Shown here piece after piece: positions 7,860 to 16,508 of a stretch of DNA of 64,000 nucleotides. The DNA is from Mesorhizobium sp. BR1-1-16 (GTDB lineage Bacteria; Pseudomonadota; Alphaproteobacteria; Rhizobiales; Kaistiaceae), in the NCBI RefSeq assembly GCF_020165495.1, contig NZ_JAIUIE010000005.1:124001-188000 (forward strand). The letters run 5' to 3'. Under the pieces are notes generated by a model, which saw nothing but the letters and a program-made list of their open reading frames with translations, did no database searches and was not told where the DNA came from. How positions within the stretch are numbered: the first letter of the stretch is position 1; each line of letters starts with the position of its first letter. The translations under genes were made by a program, and so were the position numbers.

Positions 7860-8792
7860 TTGACCACCAACCCGGAAATCCCCGCCCGCCCCGCAAGGGG
7901 CGGACGGTCGCCCGGACGAACGGGGCACGCGGAGGCGGCACAGTCCCGCGTCGCTTGGCTGTTCGTCGGCCCCTATACGCTGTTCCTGCTGGCCTTCGGT
8001 CTGCTGCCGCTGATCTATACGATCTTCCTCGCCTTCACGAAGCGCGGGGCCTTTGCCGGCATCACCAACTTCGTCAAGGTTTTCAAGGACTACCGTTTCC
8101 TACCGGCCGTCGAGCATGTCGGGCTGTACCTCGCCGTCTGGCTCGTCAGCCTCGTCGTGCTCGTCGTGCTCCTCGCCGTGATCGTGCATGCCATCGGGGT
8201 CCGCTGGCTCTCCACCACGGTTCGCTTTCTCTTCTATATCCCCGGTGCCGTCGCCGGAGCCTCGAGCGTCATGCTGTGGCTGTTCGTGCTCGACCCGACC
8301 GTCAGCCCGGTCGCCTTCATCCTGCACGGGCTCGGACTGAACTCATTCGTGGAAGCCGTACAGGCCGATCGCCTTCCGGTCGTGCTCGCCGTCATCGCGT
8401 TCTGGACCGGTGCCGGAGGCTGGATCGTGGTGATGTACGGAGCGCTCAACAATATCAGCCGCGAGGTCATCGAGGCCGCGCGCATCGATGGCGCCGGACC
8501 GATCCGCATCGCCTGGTCGATCCAGATCCCGCTGCTGCGCAAATGGATCTCCTACATGGTGATCCTGTCCTTCGCCGGCGGCACGCAGCTCTTCGTCGAA
8601 CCCCGCGTGCTGGCTCAAGCGAGCCGCGGCGTGGTCTCGCAGGACTATTCGCTCAACCAGCTCGCTTTCCTCTATGCCTTCAAGCAGAGCGACTTCAACG
8701 GTTCGGCGGCGATCTCATTGATGCTGCTGCTCGTGGCGCTTGTGCTGAGCGTGGCCTTCGTCTTCCGGGGAGGGCTCTTTGAGCGGACATGA
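7860..8792 (+). CDS. ABC sugar permease, MalF-like (importer 2)
   Basis: Membrane subunit of about 310 residues. The TTG at 7860 (TTNPEIPARP) fits best: it is the first start after the binding-protein stop and follows GGAAACGGA. The frame is open further upstream, but that part overlaps the previous gene and has shadow composition. Six hydrophobic segments follow a basic N-terminal tail, and the EAA loop (EAARIDGAGPIRI) is at about 215-235. The end overlaps the next permease gene. Confidence 0.85.
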   Translation: MTTNPEIPARPARGGRSPGRTGHAEAAQSRVAWLFVGPYTLFLLAFGLLPLIYTIFLAFTKRGAFAGITNFVKVFKDYRFLPAVEHVGLYLAVWLVSLVVLVVLLAVIVHAIGVRWLSTTVRFLFYIPGAVAGASSVMLWLFVLDPTVSPVAFILHGLGLNSFVEAVQADRLPVVLAVIAFWTGAGGWIVVMYGALNNISREVIEAARIDGAGPIRIAWSIQIPLLRKWISYMVILSFAGGTQLFVEPRVLAQASRGVVSQDYSLNQLAFLYAFKQSDFNGSAAISLMLLLVALVLSVAFVFRGGLFERT

Positions 8793-9693
8793 TCACAGCC
8801 GGCGGAACCGTGACGCGGCGCCGCCCTCGCCGGGCTCGTGGCTTGGCCGAGTCCTGGCCACACTCGTCCTCACCGCATTCGCGCTCTTCTTCATCGTGCC
8901 GCTCGCCTGGCTGCTGCTTGCGCCGACAAAGACGGATCGTGAGCTGCTGCTCGATGCGCCGTTTTCGATCGGCACCCTTTCAACGCTCGTCGACAACTGG
9001 ACCAGCCTGCTCGCCTTCCAGCGCGGTCTGCTGTGGGTCTGGCTCGCCAATTCGGCCTTCTACTGCCTCGCGGCTCTGGCGATCACACTCGCCATCAGCA
9101 TTCCTGCCGGCTACGCGCTGGCGCTGATCGAATTCCGCGGTCGCAAGACCTTGTTGGCAGTCACGCTGGTCGTGATGCTGATCCCCAGCACGGCGCTGGT
9201 GCTGCCGATCTTTCTCGAGCTCAGCGCCGTGCGCCTGATCGGCAATCCGCTGGCTGCGATCCTGCCGTTCTCTTTCTTTCCGTTCGGCGTCTATCTGACC
9301 TACATCTATTTCTCGACAGCGATCTCGCGCGATCTTCTCGACGCCGCGCGGATCGACGGCGCCAACGAATTCCAGGTTTTCCTGAAGGTTGCGATGCCGC
9401 TGGCGACGCCAGTCATCGCCCTCGTCGGCTTCTTCAGCTTCACGAGCAACTGGAACAACTATTTCCTGCCCTATGTGACGCTGCCGGGCCGCAAATCGCC
9501 GATCCAGGTCGGCCTGGCGGAACTCTTGTCCAACGTGCCGGCCTTCAACCCTACCAATGCAGCATCGACGACGATTTCGCTGTCGGCGCTCGCGCTCGCC
9601 ACGCTGATCGCCGTCGCCCCAGTCCTGATCGTCTTCATGTTCGCGCAGCGGTTCCTGGTCACCGGGATGACCGCAGGCGGGACCAAGGGATAG
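8779..9693 (+). CDS. ABC sugar permease, MalG-like (importer 2)
   Basis: Second membrane subunit, about 304 residues, starting with TTG 14 bases inside the previous gene and behind GGGGAGGG. Six membrane segments are visible, and the EAA-type loop is DAARIDGANEFQVF. It is the last gene of importer 2. No ATPase gene follows; a convergent HxlR regulator comes next. Confidence 0.9.
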   Translation: MSGHDHSRRNRDAAPPSPGSWLGRVLATLVLTAFALFFIVPLAWLLLAPTKTDRELLLDAPFSIGTLSTLVDNWTSLLAFQRGLLWVWLANSAFYCLAALAITLAISIPAGYALALIEFRGRKTLLAVTLVVMLIPSTALVLPIFLELSAVRLIGNPLAAILPFSFFPFGVYLTYIYFSTAISRDLLDAARIDGANEFQVFLKVAMPLATPVIALVGFFSFTSNWNNYFLPYVTLPGRKSPIQVGLAELLSNVPAFNPTNAASTTISLSALALATLIAVAPVLIVFMFAQRFLVTGMTAGGTKG

Positions 9694-9789
9694 GGCGCCT
9701 CGTCCTGCCCCTTCGGCAGTGATGCCGGCCCATGCTCAGCCAAGCCTTCGGGCCTTCATCACCCTGCCCAAGACCGCCTGGGTCGACGG

Positions 9790-10137
9790 CTAGGCGGACG
9801 GCGCCGGGCCGGCGGCCGTCATCTCCTCGCGACGGGCCGCCCAGGTAAGCAGCGCATCCAGAGCCGGGCACAACGCCTGCCCCCAATCCGTGAGGCAATA
9901 CTCGACCTTTGGCGGGACCTGATGATGGACGATGCGGCGGACGATGCCGTCACTCTCCATCTGGCGAAGCTGCTGGATCAGCATCTTCTGCGAGACAGCC
10001 GGAATCGCGCGCTCAAGGTCGGAAAAGCGCAGGATCTGGCCGCCGAACAGGTGGAACAGGATTACCAGCTTCCACCGGCCCTCCAAGAGCTTCAACGCCT
10101 GCTCAACACCTTCGGCAGCGGTTTCGCGCGTGAACAT
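9790..10137 (-). CDS. HxlR-family transcriptional regulator
   Basis: A small MarR/HxlR winged-helix DNA-binding protein, 115 residues. It has the family core EGRWKLVILFHLFGG, SQKMLIQQLRQMESDG in the recognition region and LTDWGQAL at the end. An ATG at 10188 would add 17 residues but has no ribosome site; the ATG at 10137 follows AAGG at good spacing and gives the usual length. It is divergent from the SnoaL-like/SDR pair, which it probably controls. Two TTACTTT direct repeats lie in the shared upstream DNA (near 10146 and 10164). Confidence 0.85.
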   Translation of the reverse strand: MFTRETAAEGVEQALKLLEGRWKLVILFHLFGGQILRFSDLERAIPAVSQKMLIQQLRQMESDGIVRRIVHHQVPPKVEYCLTDWGQALCPALDALLTWAARREEMTAAGPAPSA

Positions 10138-10239
10138 GCCAACCTTACTTTCGGGTGGGTTCCTTACTTTTTCGTGCGTTCTTGCCATTTCGTAAGTCTA
10201 GTCCGATCTCTGTGCGACAACAACCGCAGAGGACATCAG

Positions 10240-10569
10240 ATGACGATCACTTTCCCTCAGCCGATCGCCGACTATTACGCCGCTGACCGCGACAAGGACA
10301 GCGACGCCGTGGCGCAATGCTTCACCGAAGATGCGACGATCGTCGACGAGCGCCAGACCTTTCGCGGCCGCGAGGCAATCCGTCAGTGGAATGCCAATGC
10401 TTCGGCCCGGTTCGACTATTCCGTCGATCCGTACGCACTAACCGAGGCCGGCAAGACGGTTCGGGTAACGGCCCGTGTCGCCGGCAATTTCCCCGGCAGC
10501 CCGGTCGATCTGCGCTACGTCTTCGAGCTTGATGGCGAACTGATCCAACGCCTGGAGATCGTCCCGTGA
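10240..10569 (+). CDS. SnoaL-like / NTF2-fold small protein
   Basis: A 109-residue protein with the NTF2-like alpha+beta cone pattern: [26 protein letters not shown], then GREAIRQW, then strands ending [15 protein letters not shown]. Such proteins bind small hydrophobic ligands or act as isomerases or hydrolases, and the substrate cannot be told. It starts at ATG 10240 behind an AGAGGA site and overlaps the following SDR gene by four bases, so the two are co-expressed. Both face the HxlR regulator, an arrangement typical of an inducible detoxification pair. Confidence 0.8.
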   Translation: MTITFPQPIADYYAADRDKDSDAVAQCFTEDATIVDERQTFRGREAIRQWNANASARFDYSVDPYALTEAGKTVRVTARVAGNFPGSPVDLRYVFELDGELIQRLEIVP

Positions 10570-11348
10570 ACTTCGATCTCGGCCTTGAAGGGCGTCGCGC
10601 GCTGGTGACCGGGGGCACCAAGGGTATTGGTGGTGCCGTCGTGGCCACGCTGCACGCAGCGGGCGCCGACATCGCTGCGACGGCACGCAGCCTCCCCGTC
10701 ACGCCTTTGAACAAGGTTCATTACATCGTGGCCGATCTCACGACGGCCGACGGATGCGCCATCGCCGCCAGCGAGGCGCTGGAGCGGCTCGGCGGCATCG
10801 ACATCATCGTCAACGTGCTCGGCGGATCCGATGCGCCGGCGGGCGGCTTCGCAGTCGCCGACGACGCGGTTTGGCAATCAGAACTGAACCTCAATCTGAT
10901 GTCTGCGGTGCGGATCGATCGTGCCCTGCTCCCGACCATGATCGCCAACGGCTCGGGCGTCATTGTCCATGTCACCTCGATTCAGCACCAGTTGCCGCTG
11001 CCGGATTCGACTACGCCCTATGCCGCGGCCAAGGCGGCCCTGTCGACCTACAGCAAGAGCCTCTCGAAGGAGGTAACGCCGAAGGGCATCCGGGTCGTCC
11101 GGATCTCGCCGGGCTGGGTCGAGACCGAAGCGGCAACGGCGCTTGTGCACCGCCTCGCCGCGCAGGCAGGCACCGACTATGACGGCGGCAAGCGCATCAT
11201 CATGAATGCGCTCGGCGGCATCCCGCTCGGCCGCCCCGCCAGGCCCGAGGAAGTCGCCGACCTCATCGCCTTCGTCGCGTCGTCACGGGCGGGCGCGATC
11301 AGCGGGACCGAATTTGTCATCGATGGCGGCACGATCCCGACCACTTAG
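10566..11348 (+). CDS. Short-chain dehydrogenase/reductase (SDR)
   Basis: A 260-residue NAD(P)-dependent oxidoreductase with a classical Rossmann fold. It has the nucleotide-binding motif TGGTKGIGG near residues 15-23, a catalytic Ser in the VTSIQH region, the YAAAK active-site pair and a C-terminal VIDGG. It starts with GTG overlapping the SnoaL-like gene stop (GTGA). The substrate is unknown. The partner protein and HxlR neighbour suggest a xenobiotic or signal-molecule reductase. Confidence 0.88.
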   Translation: MNFDLGLEGRRALVTGGTKGIGGAVVATLHAAGADIAATARSLPVTPLNKVHYIVADLTTADGCAIAASEALERLGGIDIIVNVLGGSDAPAGGFAVADDAVWQSELNLNLMSAVRIDRALLPTMIANGSGVIVHVTSIQHQLPLPDSTTPYAAAKAALSTYSKSLSKEVTPKGIRVVRISPGWVETEAATALVHRLAAQAGTDYDGGKRIIMNALGGIPLGRPARPEEVADLIAFVASSRAGAISGTEFVIDGGTIPTT

Positions 11349-11619
11349 GCGAGCGATCGGAGGCGGGCTCAAGCAAGGTGACCGCCCCCATTCGGTGAGA
11401 AGCGCGGCTTGATGGAGCGCCATCGGCCCGGCTGCGGCCACGCCAACCGGGGGCCTGCGACGTCATTGGCTCATCATCTGCGCCATGTGATCGAGCCGCA
11501 TTCCTCCATCTGTTTGGTCCGACGAGCAGGCGTGGTCGCCGATTGCCGCCTGCCAGACTGGACCGCCCGCCAAGCCGAAGCAGTCCAGTCGCGATCACAC
11601 AGTCGTGAAACAGCGGCCG
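11349..11619. other. Intergenic region before the bufferin operon
   Basis: No gene is supported. An 84-codon open frame at 11409-11663 has no domain character. The right end leads into the ECF-type promoter candidate at 11620. Confidence 0.5.
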
Positions 11620-11645
11620 GTAACACGCGCTGGCCGCCCTCCGAA
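11620..11645 (+). promoter_or_regulatory. Candidate ECF sigma-factor promoter of the bufferin operon
   Basis: GTAACA (11620-11625), a 16-base spacer and CGAA (11642-11645) lie 55 bases before bufA. As I recall, Caulobacter SigF-dependent promoters, which drive its DUF2282/DUF692/DUF2063 genes, have the form GTAACC-N16-CGAA; the site here differs at one base. No sigma-factor gene is present in the window. The match is short, so it is a candidate only. Confidence 0.45.
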
Positions 11646-11700
11646 ACACTGATGTGCGCCTGAACAGGGGCGCGACACAGTCGTCAAATCGGAGAATCTC

Positions 11701-12006
11701 ATGTTTGCAAAGACCGCCGTCAGCTCGCTCGTCCTCGCCGGTGCGCTCACCACCGCGCTTGCTTCGATGGCCGCGGCTGGCCCGCTGACCAAGGCAGAGG
11801 TCAAGGCCGCCATGGGCGCCCACAAGGAAAAGTGCTTCGGCGTCGCGCTGAAGGGCCAGAACGATTGCGCGGCCGGTCCCGGCACGACCTGCCAGGGCAC
11901 CTCGACGGTCGATTTCCAGGGCAATGCCTGGAAGTTCGTCAACGGCGGCACCTGCACCTCGATCGTCCTGCCGAATGGCGGCCACGGCACCCTGAAGGCG
12001 ATGTGA
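11701..12006 (+). CDS. bufA: Bufferin-type metallophore precursor (DUF2282)
   Basis: A 101-residue exported peptide: signal peptide to about residue 26 ([17 protein letters not shown]), then a short mature part with four cysteines at 45 (KEKCFGV), 56 (NDCAAG), 64 (TTCQG) and 85 (GTCTS), the DUF2282 pattern. Known bufferins are ribosomal peptides in which an MNIO enzyme converts cysteines to thiooxazoles; the product binds copper in the periplasm. The modifying enzyme and partner are encoded directly downstream. It is the first gene of the operon, behind GGAGAATCTC, with an ECF-type promoter candidate upstream. Confidence 0.88.
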   Translation: MFAKTAVSSLVLAGALTTALASMAAAGPLTKAEVKAAMGAHKEKCFGVALKGQNDCAAGPGTTCQGTSTVDFQGNAWKFVNGGTCTSIVLPNGGHGTLKAM

Positions 12007-12054
12007 TCGCCATCAGAAACAGCCGAGCCTATTGACCGGAAGGCGGAGATCCCG

Positions 12055-12978
12055 ATGAACGCAATAACCGAAATCCCGGCCCCGGCGGCCATGGGTCCCC
12101 TCCGCTTTCCGGCCTATCCCATCGCCGGGCTCGCCGGCACGAGCTTCAAGCCCGAGCATTTCGCGGCGATCCTCGAGGAGGGCCAGCAGGATGGCTTCTT
12201 CGAGGTCCATGCCGAGAACTATATGGGCGCTGGCGGCCCGCCGCATCGGGCGCTCGAAGCGATCCGCCGCGACCATCCGCTGTCCCTCCACGGCGTCTGC
12301 ATGTCGATCGGCGGCCCCGGCCCGATCGACAAGACGCATCTTGGACGGTTCCAGGCCCTCGTCGAGCGCTATGAGCCGGCCCTCGTCTCCGAGCATCTCG
12401 CCTGGTCGACACATGAGACGACCTTCTTCAACGACCTGCTGCCGCTGCCCTATACCGAGGCGACGCTCGCCCGCGTATGCGAGCATATCGACGAGGTCCA
12501 GGCAGCGATCGGGCGGCTGATCCTGCTCGAGAACCCCTCGACCTATGTCCGTTTCCCCGAATCGACGCTGAGCGAGACGGATTTCATCCGCGCCATTGCC
12601 CGGCGCACGGGCTGCGGCCTGTTGCTCGACATCAACAATGTCTTCGTCTCGGCCACAAATCACGGCTTCTCGGCGCTCGATTATCTTGCCGACTTCCCGC
12701 TCGAGGGCGTCGGCGAGATCCATCTGGCAGGTCACGCCGAACAGGCCGACGACGAGGGCGATCTGCTTCTCATCGACAGCCATGACGGGCCGGTCAGCGA
12801 TGCGGTCTGGAAGCTCTACCGGATCATCATCGGCCGATGCGGGCCGATCCCCACGCTCGTCGAATGGGACAGCAGTATTCCGGACTGGCCGATCCTGAAG
12901 GCCGAGGCCTCCGCTGCCCGTACCATGCTTGAGGGCGCACGCGCCGCAACCAGGCGGGAGCAAAGCCATGCAGCCTGA
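12055..12978 (+). CDS. bufB: MNIO-family (DUF692) peptide-modifying oxidase
   Basis: A 307-residue TIM-barrel enzyme of the multinuclear iron oxidase family. Conserved metal-binding stretches are visible: [53 protein letters not shown] and DSHDGPV. It probably oxidises cysteines of the peptide at 11701 to thiooxazoles before export. It starts at ATG 12055, 48 bases after bufA, and overlaps the next gene by 11 bases. Confidence 0.92.
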   Translation: MNAITEIPAPAAMGPLRFPAYPIAGLAGTSFKPEHFAAILEEGQQDGFFEVHAENYMGAGGPPHRALEAIRRDHPLSLHGVCMSIGGPGPIDKTHLGRFQALVERYEPALVSEHLAWSTHETTFFNDLLPLPYTEATLARVCEHIDEVQAAIGRLILLENPSTYVRFPESTLSETDFIRAIARRTGCGLLLDINNVFVSATNHGFSALDYLADFPLEGVGEIHLAGHAEQADDEGDLLLIDSHDGPVSDAVWKLYRIIIGRCGPIPTLVEWDSSIPDWPILKAEASAARTMLEGARAATRREQSHAA

Positions 12979-13777
12979 AGCGATCGAAGGAAGGCCGTCG
13001 CATTCCGACGGCCTCACCTATGCGGGCGCTTTCTGTGCCGCCCTGACGGACCCGGCCAAACCGACGCCCGCGCTCGTGGCTGGCCCCGGCGGCAAGCAGG
13101 CCGCACGGCGCTACAATGTCTACCGCAACAATGTAACGGTCAGCCTCATCGACGCGCTCGCGGCAACCTTTCCCGCCGTCCTGCGCATCACAGGGGAGGA
13201 CTTCTTCCGGGCAATGGCGCGCTTCCACATCCGCGAGACGCCGCCAACCTCCCCGCTGCTGTTCGAATACGGCCATGACTTCGCCGCCTTCATCGCGCGC
13301 TACGAGCACGCCCGCTCGATGCCATGGCTCGCGGATACGGCTCGCATCGAGCGTGCCTGGCTCGACGCCTATCACGCGGCGGATGCCGAGCCGATCGAGG
13401 CCGGGGACCTGGCGTCGGTTCCGCCCGACCGGCTGGCGGAGCTCGTGTTCTCGCCGCACCCGGCCACGCGGATCGTCCGCTCGCCCTATGCGGCCGTCAC
13501 CATCTTTGCTGCCAACCGCGGCGACGGCCCGGTCGAACGCATCGATGCCAGCCTCGCCGAGGATGCATTGATCACGCGTCCGGAGGCCGATGTCTTCGTC
13601 CATCACCTTCCGCCCGGCGCCGCTCTTTTCCTCAAGGCCCTCGTCGACCGCAGCCCACTCGCCGAAGCCGCAGGCATCGCGCTCGAAGCCGAACCCGCCT
13701 TCGATATCGGCGCCTGCGTCGCCGCGATGATCACAGCCGGCGCCTTCACATCCTGCACGCCTGGAAATCCGTCATGA
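12968..13777 (+). CDS. bufC: DUF2063 putative DNA-binding domain protein, MNIO partner
   Basis: A 269-residue partner protein with the N-terminal DUF2063 helical domain ([21 protein letters not shown], then [11 protein letters not shown]) and a second C-terminal domain. In RiPP pathways with DUF692 enzymes this family acts as the precursor-recognition partner despite its DNA-binding name. It starts at ATG 12968 inside the end of bufB, and its stop overlaps the DoxX start (ATGA). Tight coupling supports a protein complex. Confidence 0.9.
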   Translation: MQPEAIEGRPSHSDGLTYAGAFCAALTDPAKPTPALVAGPGGKQAARRYNVYRNNVTVSLIDALAATFPAVLRITGEDFFRAMARFHIRETPPTSPLLFEYGHDFAAFIARYEHARSMPWLADTARIERAWLDAYHAADAEPIEAGDLASVPPDRLAELVFSPHPATRIVRSPYAAVTIFAANRGDGPVERIDASLAEDALITRPEADVFVHHLPPGAALFLKALVDRSPLAEAAGIALEAEPAFDIGACVAAMITAGAFTSCTPGNPS

Positions 13778-14301
13778 CATCCATGGATCACCCCATCTCG
13801 GCCGACAGAAGAACCCGGCCCATCGTCGCCCTCGTTGAGCGGGCCGACGCCCTGATACGGGCATTTGCCCAACCCTCCTTCGTCCAGCTCGTGGTGCGCT
13901 TCGCTCTGGCTGTTCCGTTCTGGCGGTCGGGCATCCTCAAATGGGACGGGTTCCTCCAGCTCAGCGACACCGCCGTCTATCTCTTCAGCGATGAATTCAT
14001 GCTGCATCTGCCAGGCGGGCCCTATCCCTTCCCTGCCCCCGCCGTCGTCGCCTTCCTCTCCGGCACGGGCGAGATCGTCCTGCCGATCCTTCTCGTGCTC
14101 GGGCTCGGCACGCGCTTTGCCGCGCTCGGACTGCTGGTCATGACCCTGATCGTCGAGCTCACCGTCCCCGACGGCTGGCCGATCCATTTGACCTGGGCCG
14201 CCATGGCGCTCGGACTGATGGCTTACGGCCCGGGCAGGATCTCGCTCGATCACATCATCGGGCGAATCGCACACAAGCCCGCTCCGCGACTTGCCGGATG
14301 A
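13774..14301 (+). CDS. DoxX-family membrane protein of the bufferin operon
   Basis: A 175-residue inner-membrane protein with about four membrane segments (FVQLVVRFALAVPFWRSGIL, then VVAFLSGTGEIVLPILLVLG, and so on), typical of DoxX. In related copper- or gold-induced operons the fourth gene is also a DoxX protein (called GigT in Cupriavidus). It starts by ATGA overlap with bufC. It may link the pathway to respiratory-chain redox, which is inference. Confidence 0.88.
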   Translation: MTSMDHPISADRRTRPIVALVERADALIRAFAQPSFVQLVVRFALAVPFWRSGILKWDGFLQLSDTAVYLFSDEFMLHLPGGPYPFPAPAVVAFLSGTGEIVLPILLVLGLGTRFAALGLLVMTLIVELTVPDGWPIHLTWAAMALGLMAYGPGRISLDHIIGRIAHKPAPRLAG

Positions 14302-14374
14302 CGGTGGAAGTCCAAGTTGTTGCAGCATGGCGCGACCAAGCCGCGCCCTGCGTTCCTGAAGCAAAGGATGCTCC

Positions 14375-14677
14375 ATGACCAACGTTTCCCTTTATGTCGA
14401 ACTTCAAGCCCGTCCCGGCAAAGAAGAGGAAGTCGCCGCCTTCCTCGCCAGCGCGCGCAGCCTGGTCGAGGCCGAAGCCGGCACCGTCGCGTGGTTCGCG
14501 GTGCGTTTCGGCCCGGACAGGTTCGCCATCTTCGACGCCTTCGACGATGAAGCCGGCCGCAACGCGCATCTCGCCGGAGAGGTCGCCGCCGCCCTCATGG
14601 CGAACGCCGAGACGTTGCTGGCCTCGCCCCCACAGATCCGAAAGGGCGATGTCCTCGCGGACAAGTTACCGGGCTGA
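14375..14677 (+). CDS. Antibiotic biosynthesis monooxygenase (ABM) domain protein
   Basis: A 100-residue dimeric ferredoxin-like fold protein. The ABM pattern is visible: LYVELQARPGKEEEVAAFL, GTVAWFAVRF, FAIFDAFDDEAGRNAHL. Such proteins include quinol monooxygenases and stress proteins. It starts 73 bases after the DoxX gene with AAGGATGCTCC ahead, so it may be co-transcribed with the bufferin operon. Its role is unknown. Confidence 0.85.
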   Translation: MTNVSLYVELQARPGKEEEVAAFLASARSLVEAEAGTVAWFAVRFGPDRFAIFDAFDDEAGRNAHLAGEVAAALMANAETLLASPPQIRKGDVLADKLPG

Positions 14678-14821
14678 CATCGTGTGGTGATAAACTGAGC
14701 CGATAGCGCGTGATGTCGAGTTCACCGATCGGCACGCGTGTCGTCCTCGCCCGGAGCGAGGCGTGCGGCAGCTGCATTCGGCGCCGTTGCATCAGGGCGG
14801 CGGCGATCAGAAGGAAAATCC

Positions 14822-15526
14822 ATGATCCGCTTCTATTTCCACCCTTCGCCCAACCCGGCGAAGGTCGCGCTTCTCCTCGAGGAAGCCGGCATCCCCTACG
14901 AAGTCGTGCCGGTCGATACCAGCAAAGGCGAGCAGCACAGCCCGGCCTTCCGCGCCATCAACCCGAACGGCAAGGTGCCAGCCATCGTCGATACCGAGGG
15001 TCCGGACGGCGGCGAGGCGCGCGTCTTCGATTCGACCGCGATCCTGCTCTATCTCGCTGAAAAAAGCGGCCAGTTCCTCGGCAAGCCGGCTGACCGGCCG
15101 GAACTGCTGTCCTGGCTGCTCTTCATCGCGTCCGGCCTCGGCCCCTATTCCGGCCAGTCCGTCCACTTCCAGTTCGCCGCGCCCGAAGGCCTCGGCTATG
15201 CCGTCAACCGCTATCGGCGCGAGGCCGAGCGGCATTATCGCGTGCTCGACGATCATCTCGCCGGACGCGACTTCATCGTCGGCGAGAGCTACACCATCGC
15301 CGACATGTCGGCATGGGGCTGGCTTGACCGCGCCTCGCGCGTCCTGAAGGGCGAGGTCGATCCGCTGGCGCCATACCCCCATCTGAAACGCCTCTTCGAG
15401 CGGGTCGATGCGCGCCCCGCCGCGGCACGAGCCCGTGCGGTGGCCAAGGATCATCCCTTCAAGAGGGACAATGACGAGGCAACCCGGCGCGCCCTCTTCC
15501 CGTCCAATTACCCCGACGCTCGATAG
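14822..15526 (+). CDS. Glutathione S-transferase (YfcG/Nu-like)
   Basis: A 234-residue cytosolic GST. The N-terminal thioredoxin-like domain ends with the glutathione-site pattern NGKVPAIVD and DSTAILLYLAEK; the helical C-terminal domain contains IADMSAWGW. Nu-class enzymes of this type often have disulfide-bond reductase activity. ATG 14822 follows AAGGAAAATCC at good spacing; the in-frame ATG at 14738 is less likely. It may belong to the same stress-related stretch as the bufferin operon. Confidence 0.88.
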   Translation: MIRFYFHPSPNPAKVALLLEEAGIPYEVVPVDTSKGEQHSPAFRAINPNGKVPAIVDTEGPDGGEARVFDSTAILLYLAEKSGQFLGKPADRPELLSWLLFIASGLGPYSGQSVHFQFAAPEGLGYAVNRYRREAERHYRVLDDHLAGRDFIVGESYTIADMSAWGWLDRASRVLKGEVDPLAPYPHLKRLFERVDARPAAARARAVAKDHPFKRDNDEATRRALFPSNYPDAR

Positions 15527-15713
15527 CCGAGGCCGCTGTCAGGGGGAGTTCGGATGCGGGCCGCGCGTCCCCCTGCCTCCGGTAGCGCCCGCGCAATGGC
15601 GCCGAAGCGCGTGGTCGCAACCCACCTCGACAGGAATAGGCAATACGCAGAGAGTCAGGGCTGACGGCGGGCCGCCGCGACACCTGACTCGAGCGGCACG
15701 ATCGCCGACGCAG

Positions 15714-16508
15714 TCATTGCTGGCCAAGAGCCTCGCTCAGCAGTGACCGGGCGCTGCTGTAGAAGAGGCTGCTCTCGCCGAGCGGCGTCGCCTCAATCCC
15801 GACATGGCCGTCATAGCCGGCATCGACAAGCCAGCGCAGTTCGCTGACCCAGTCCTGCGTCCCGGTGCCGAATTCATGACGGCCCGGCACGTCGGCCGCC
15901 TGGATATGGCCGATCCGGTCGATATCGGCCGCGATCGCCGATCCGAGTGGCTCGCCGTTCAGGATGGCGTGATAACGGTCATAGAGAAATCGCACATTCG
16001 GACGATCGAGCGCCCGCAACAGTGTGAGCGCGCTCGCCGAGTCCGGCAGCAGCGCGTTCGGCGCCTCGAATGCGCGATTGACCACCTCGACGAGCAGTTC
16101 GACCGGCAGGTTCGCGATCGCGTCAGACGCGCGCGCTAGCGCTTCGGACGCGATGGCTCGCTGTCCAGCGATATCGTCGCCGGAACCAACATCCCCGGCG
16201 AGCACGACGATCTTCGGCACGCCGAGGTCGCAGGCGACCTTCGCCGTGTCGAAAACGCGGCGCACGAACGCCGCATGCGATTGCGGATCCGCGAGCTGGC
16301 ACTTGTCGCGCCAGTCCTCGGCGCAGAGCGTGAGCAGCCTGACGCCCGTCCCATCGAGCGCCTTGGCGAGCGCTTCCAGCGGTTTGTCGCGCCAATCCCA
16401 GATCTCGACGGCGCGAAATCCGGCATCCGCCGCGGCGATGACGCGATCGGGGAAGGGACGATCCCCTTCCCCGAAGGCGAGTTCGATGCAGACGCTGAAA
16501 TCGATCAC
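15714..16508 (-). CDS. Sugar phosphate isomerase/epimerase family TIM barrel (hydroxypyruvate isomerase-like)
   Basis: A 264-residue xylose isomerase-like barrel with metal-site features VEIWDWR, LVEVVNR, FLYDRYH, HIQAADVPGRHEFGTG and VGIEATP, the pattern of hydroxypyruvate isomerase relatives. The start is GTG at 16508, overlapping the preceding gene's stop. The frame stays open far upstream, but that part is Arg/Ala-rich shadow of the next gene. It is the last of five co-directional genes beginning with the binding protein at 20561, so it probably acts on a sugar delivered by importer 3. Confidence 0.85.
   Translation of the reverse strand: MIDFSVCIELAFGEGDRPFPDRVIAAADAGFRAVEIWDWRDKPLEALAKALDGTGVRLLTLCAEDWRDKCQLADPQSHAAFVRRVFDTAKVACDLGVPKIVVLAGDVGSGDDIAGQRAIASEALARASDAIANLPVELLVEVVNRAFEAPNALLPDSASALTLLRALDRPNVRFLYDRYHAILNGEPLGSAIAADIDRIGHIQAADVPGRHEFGTGTQDWVSELRWLVDAGYDGHVGIEATPLGESSLFYSSARSLLSEALGQQ

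Noticed and set aside
5777-7870. A 697-codon open frame on the minus strand
   Set aside because: It lies opposite the enolase-superfamily gene and importer 2 binding-protein gene, both with strong family motifs. Its Asp/Arg/Gly-rich translation is the usual antisense shadow of GC-rich third positions.
11701-12978. Peptide plus DUF692 enzyme considered as a bacteriocin or antibiotic RiPP
   Set aside because: The precursor has a Sec signal and the four-Cys DUF2282 pattern of bufferins, and no export ATPase, protease or immunity gene is present.
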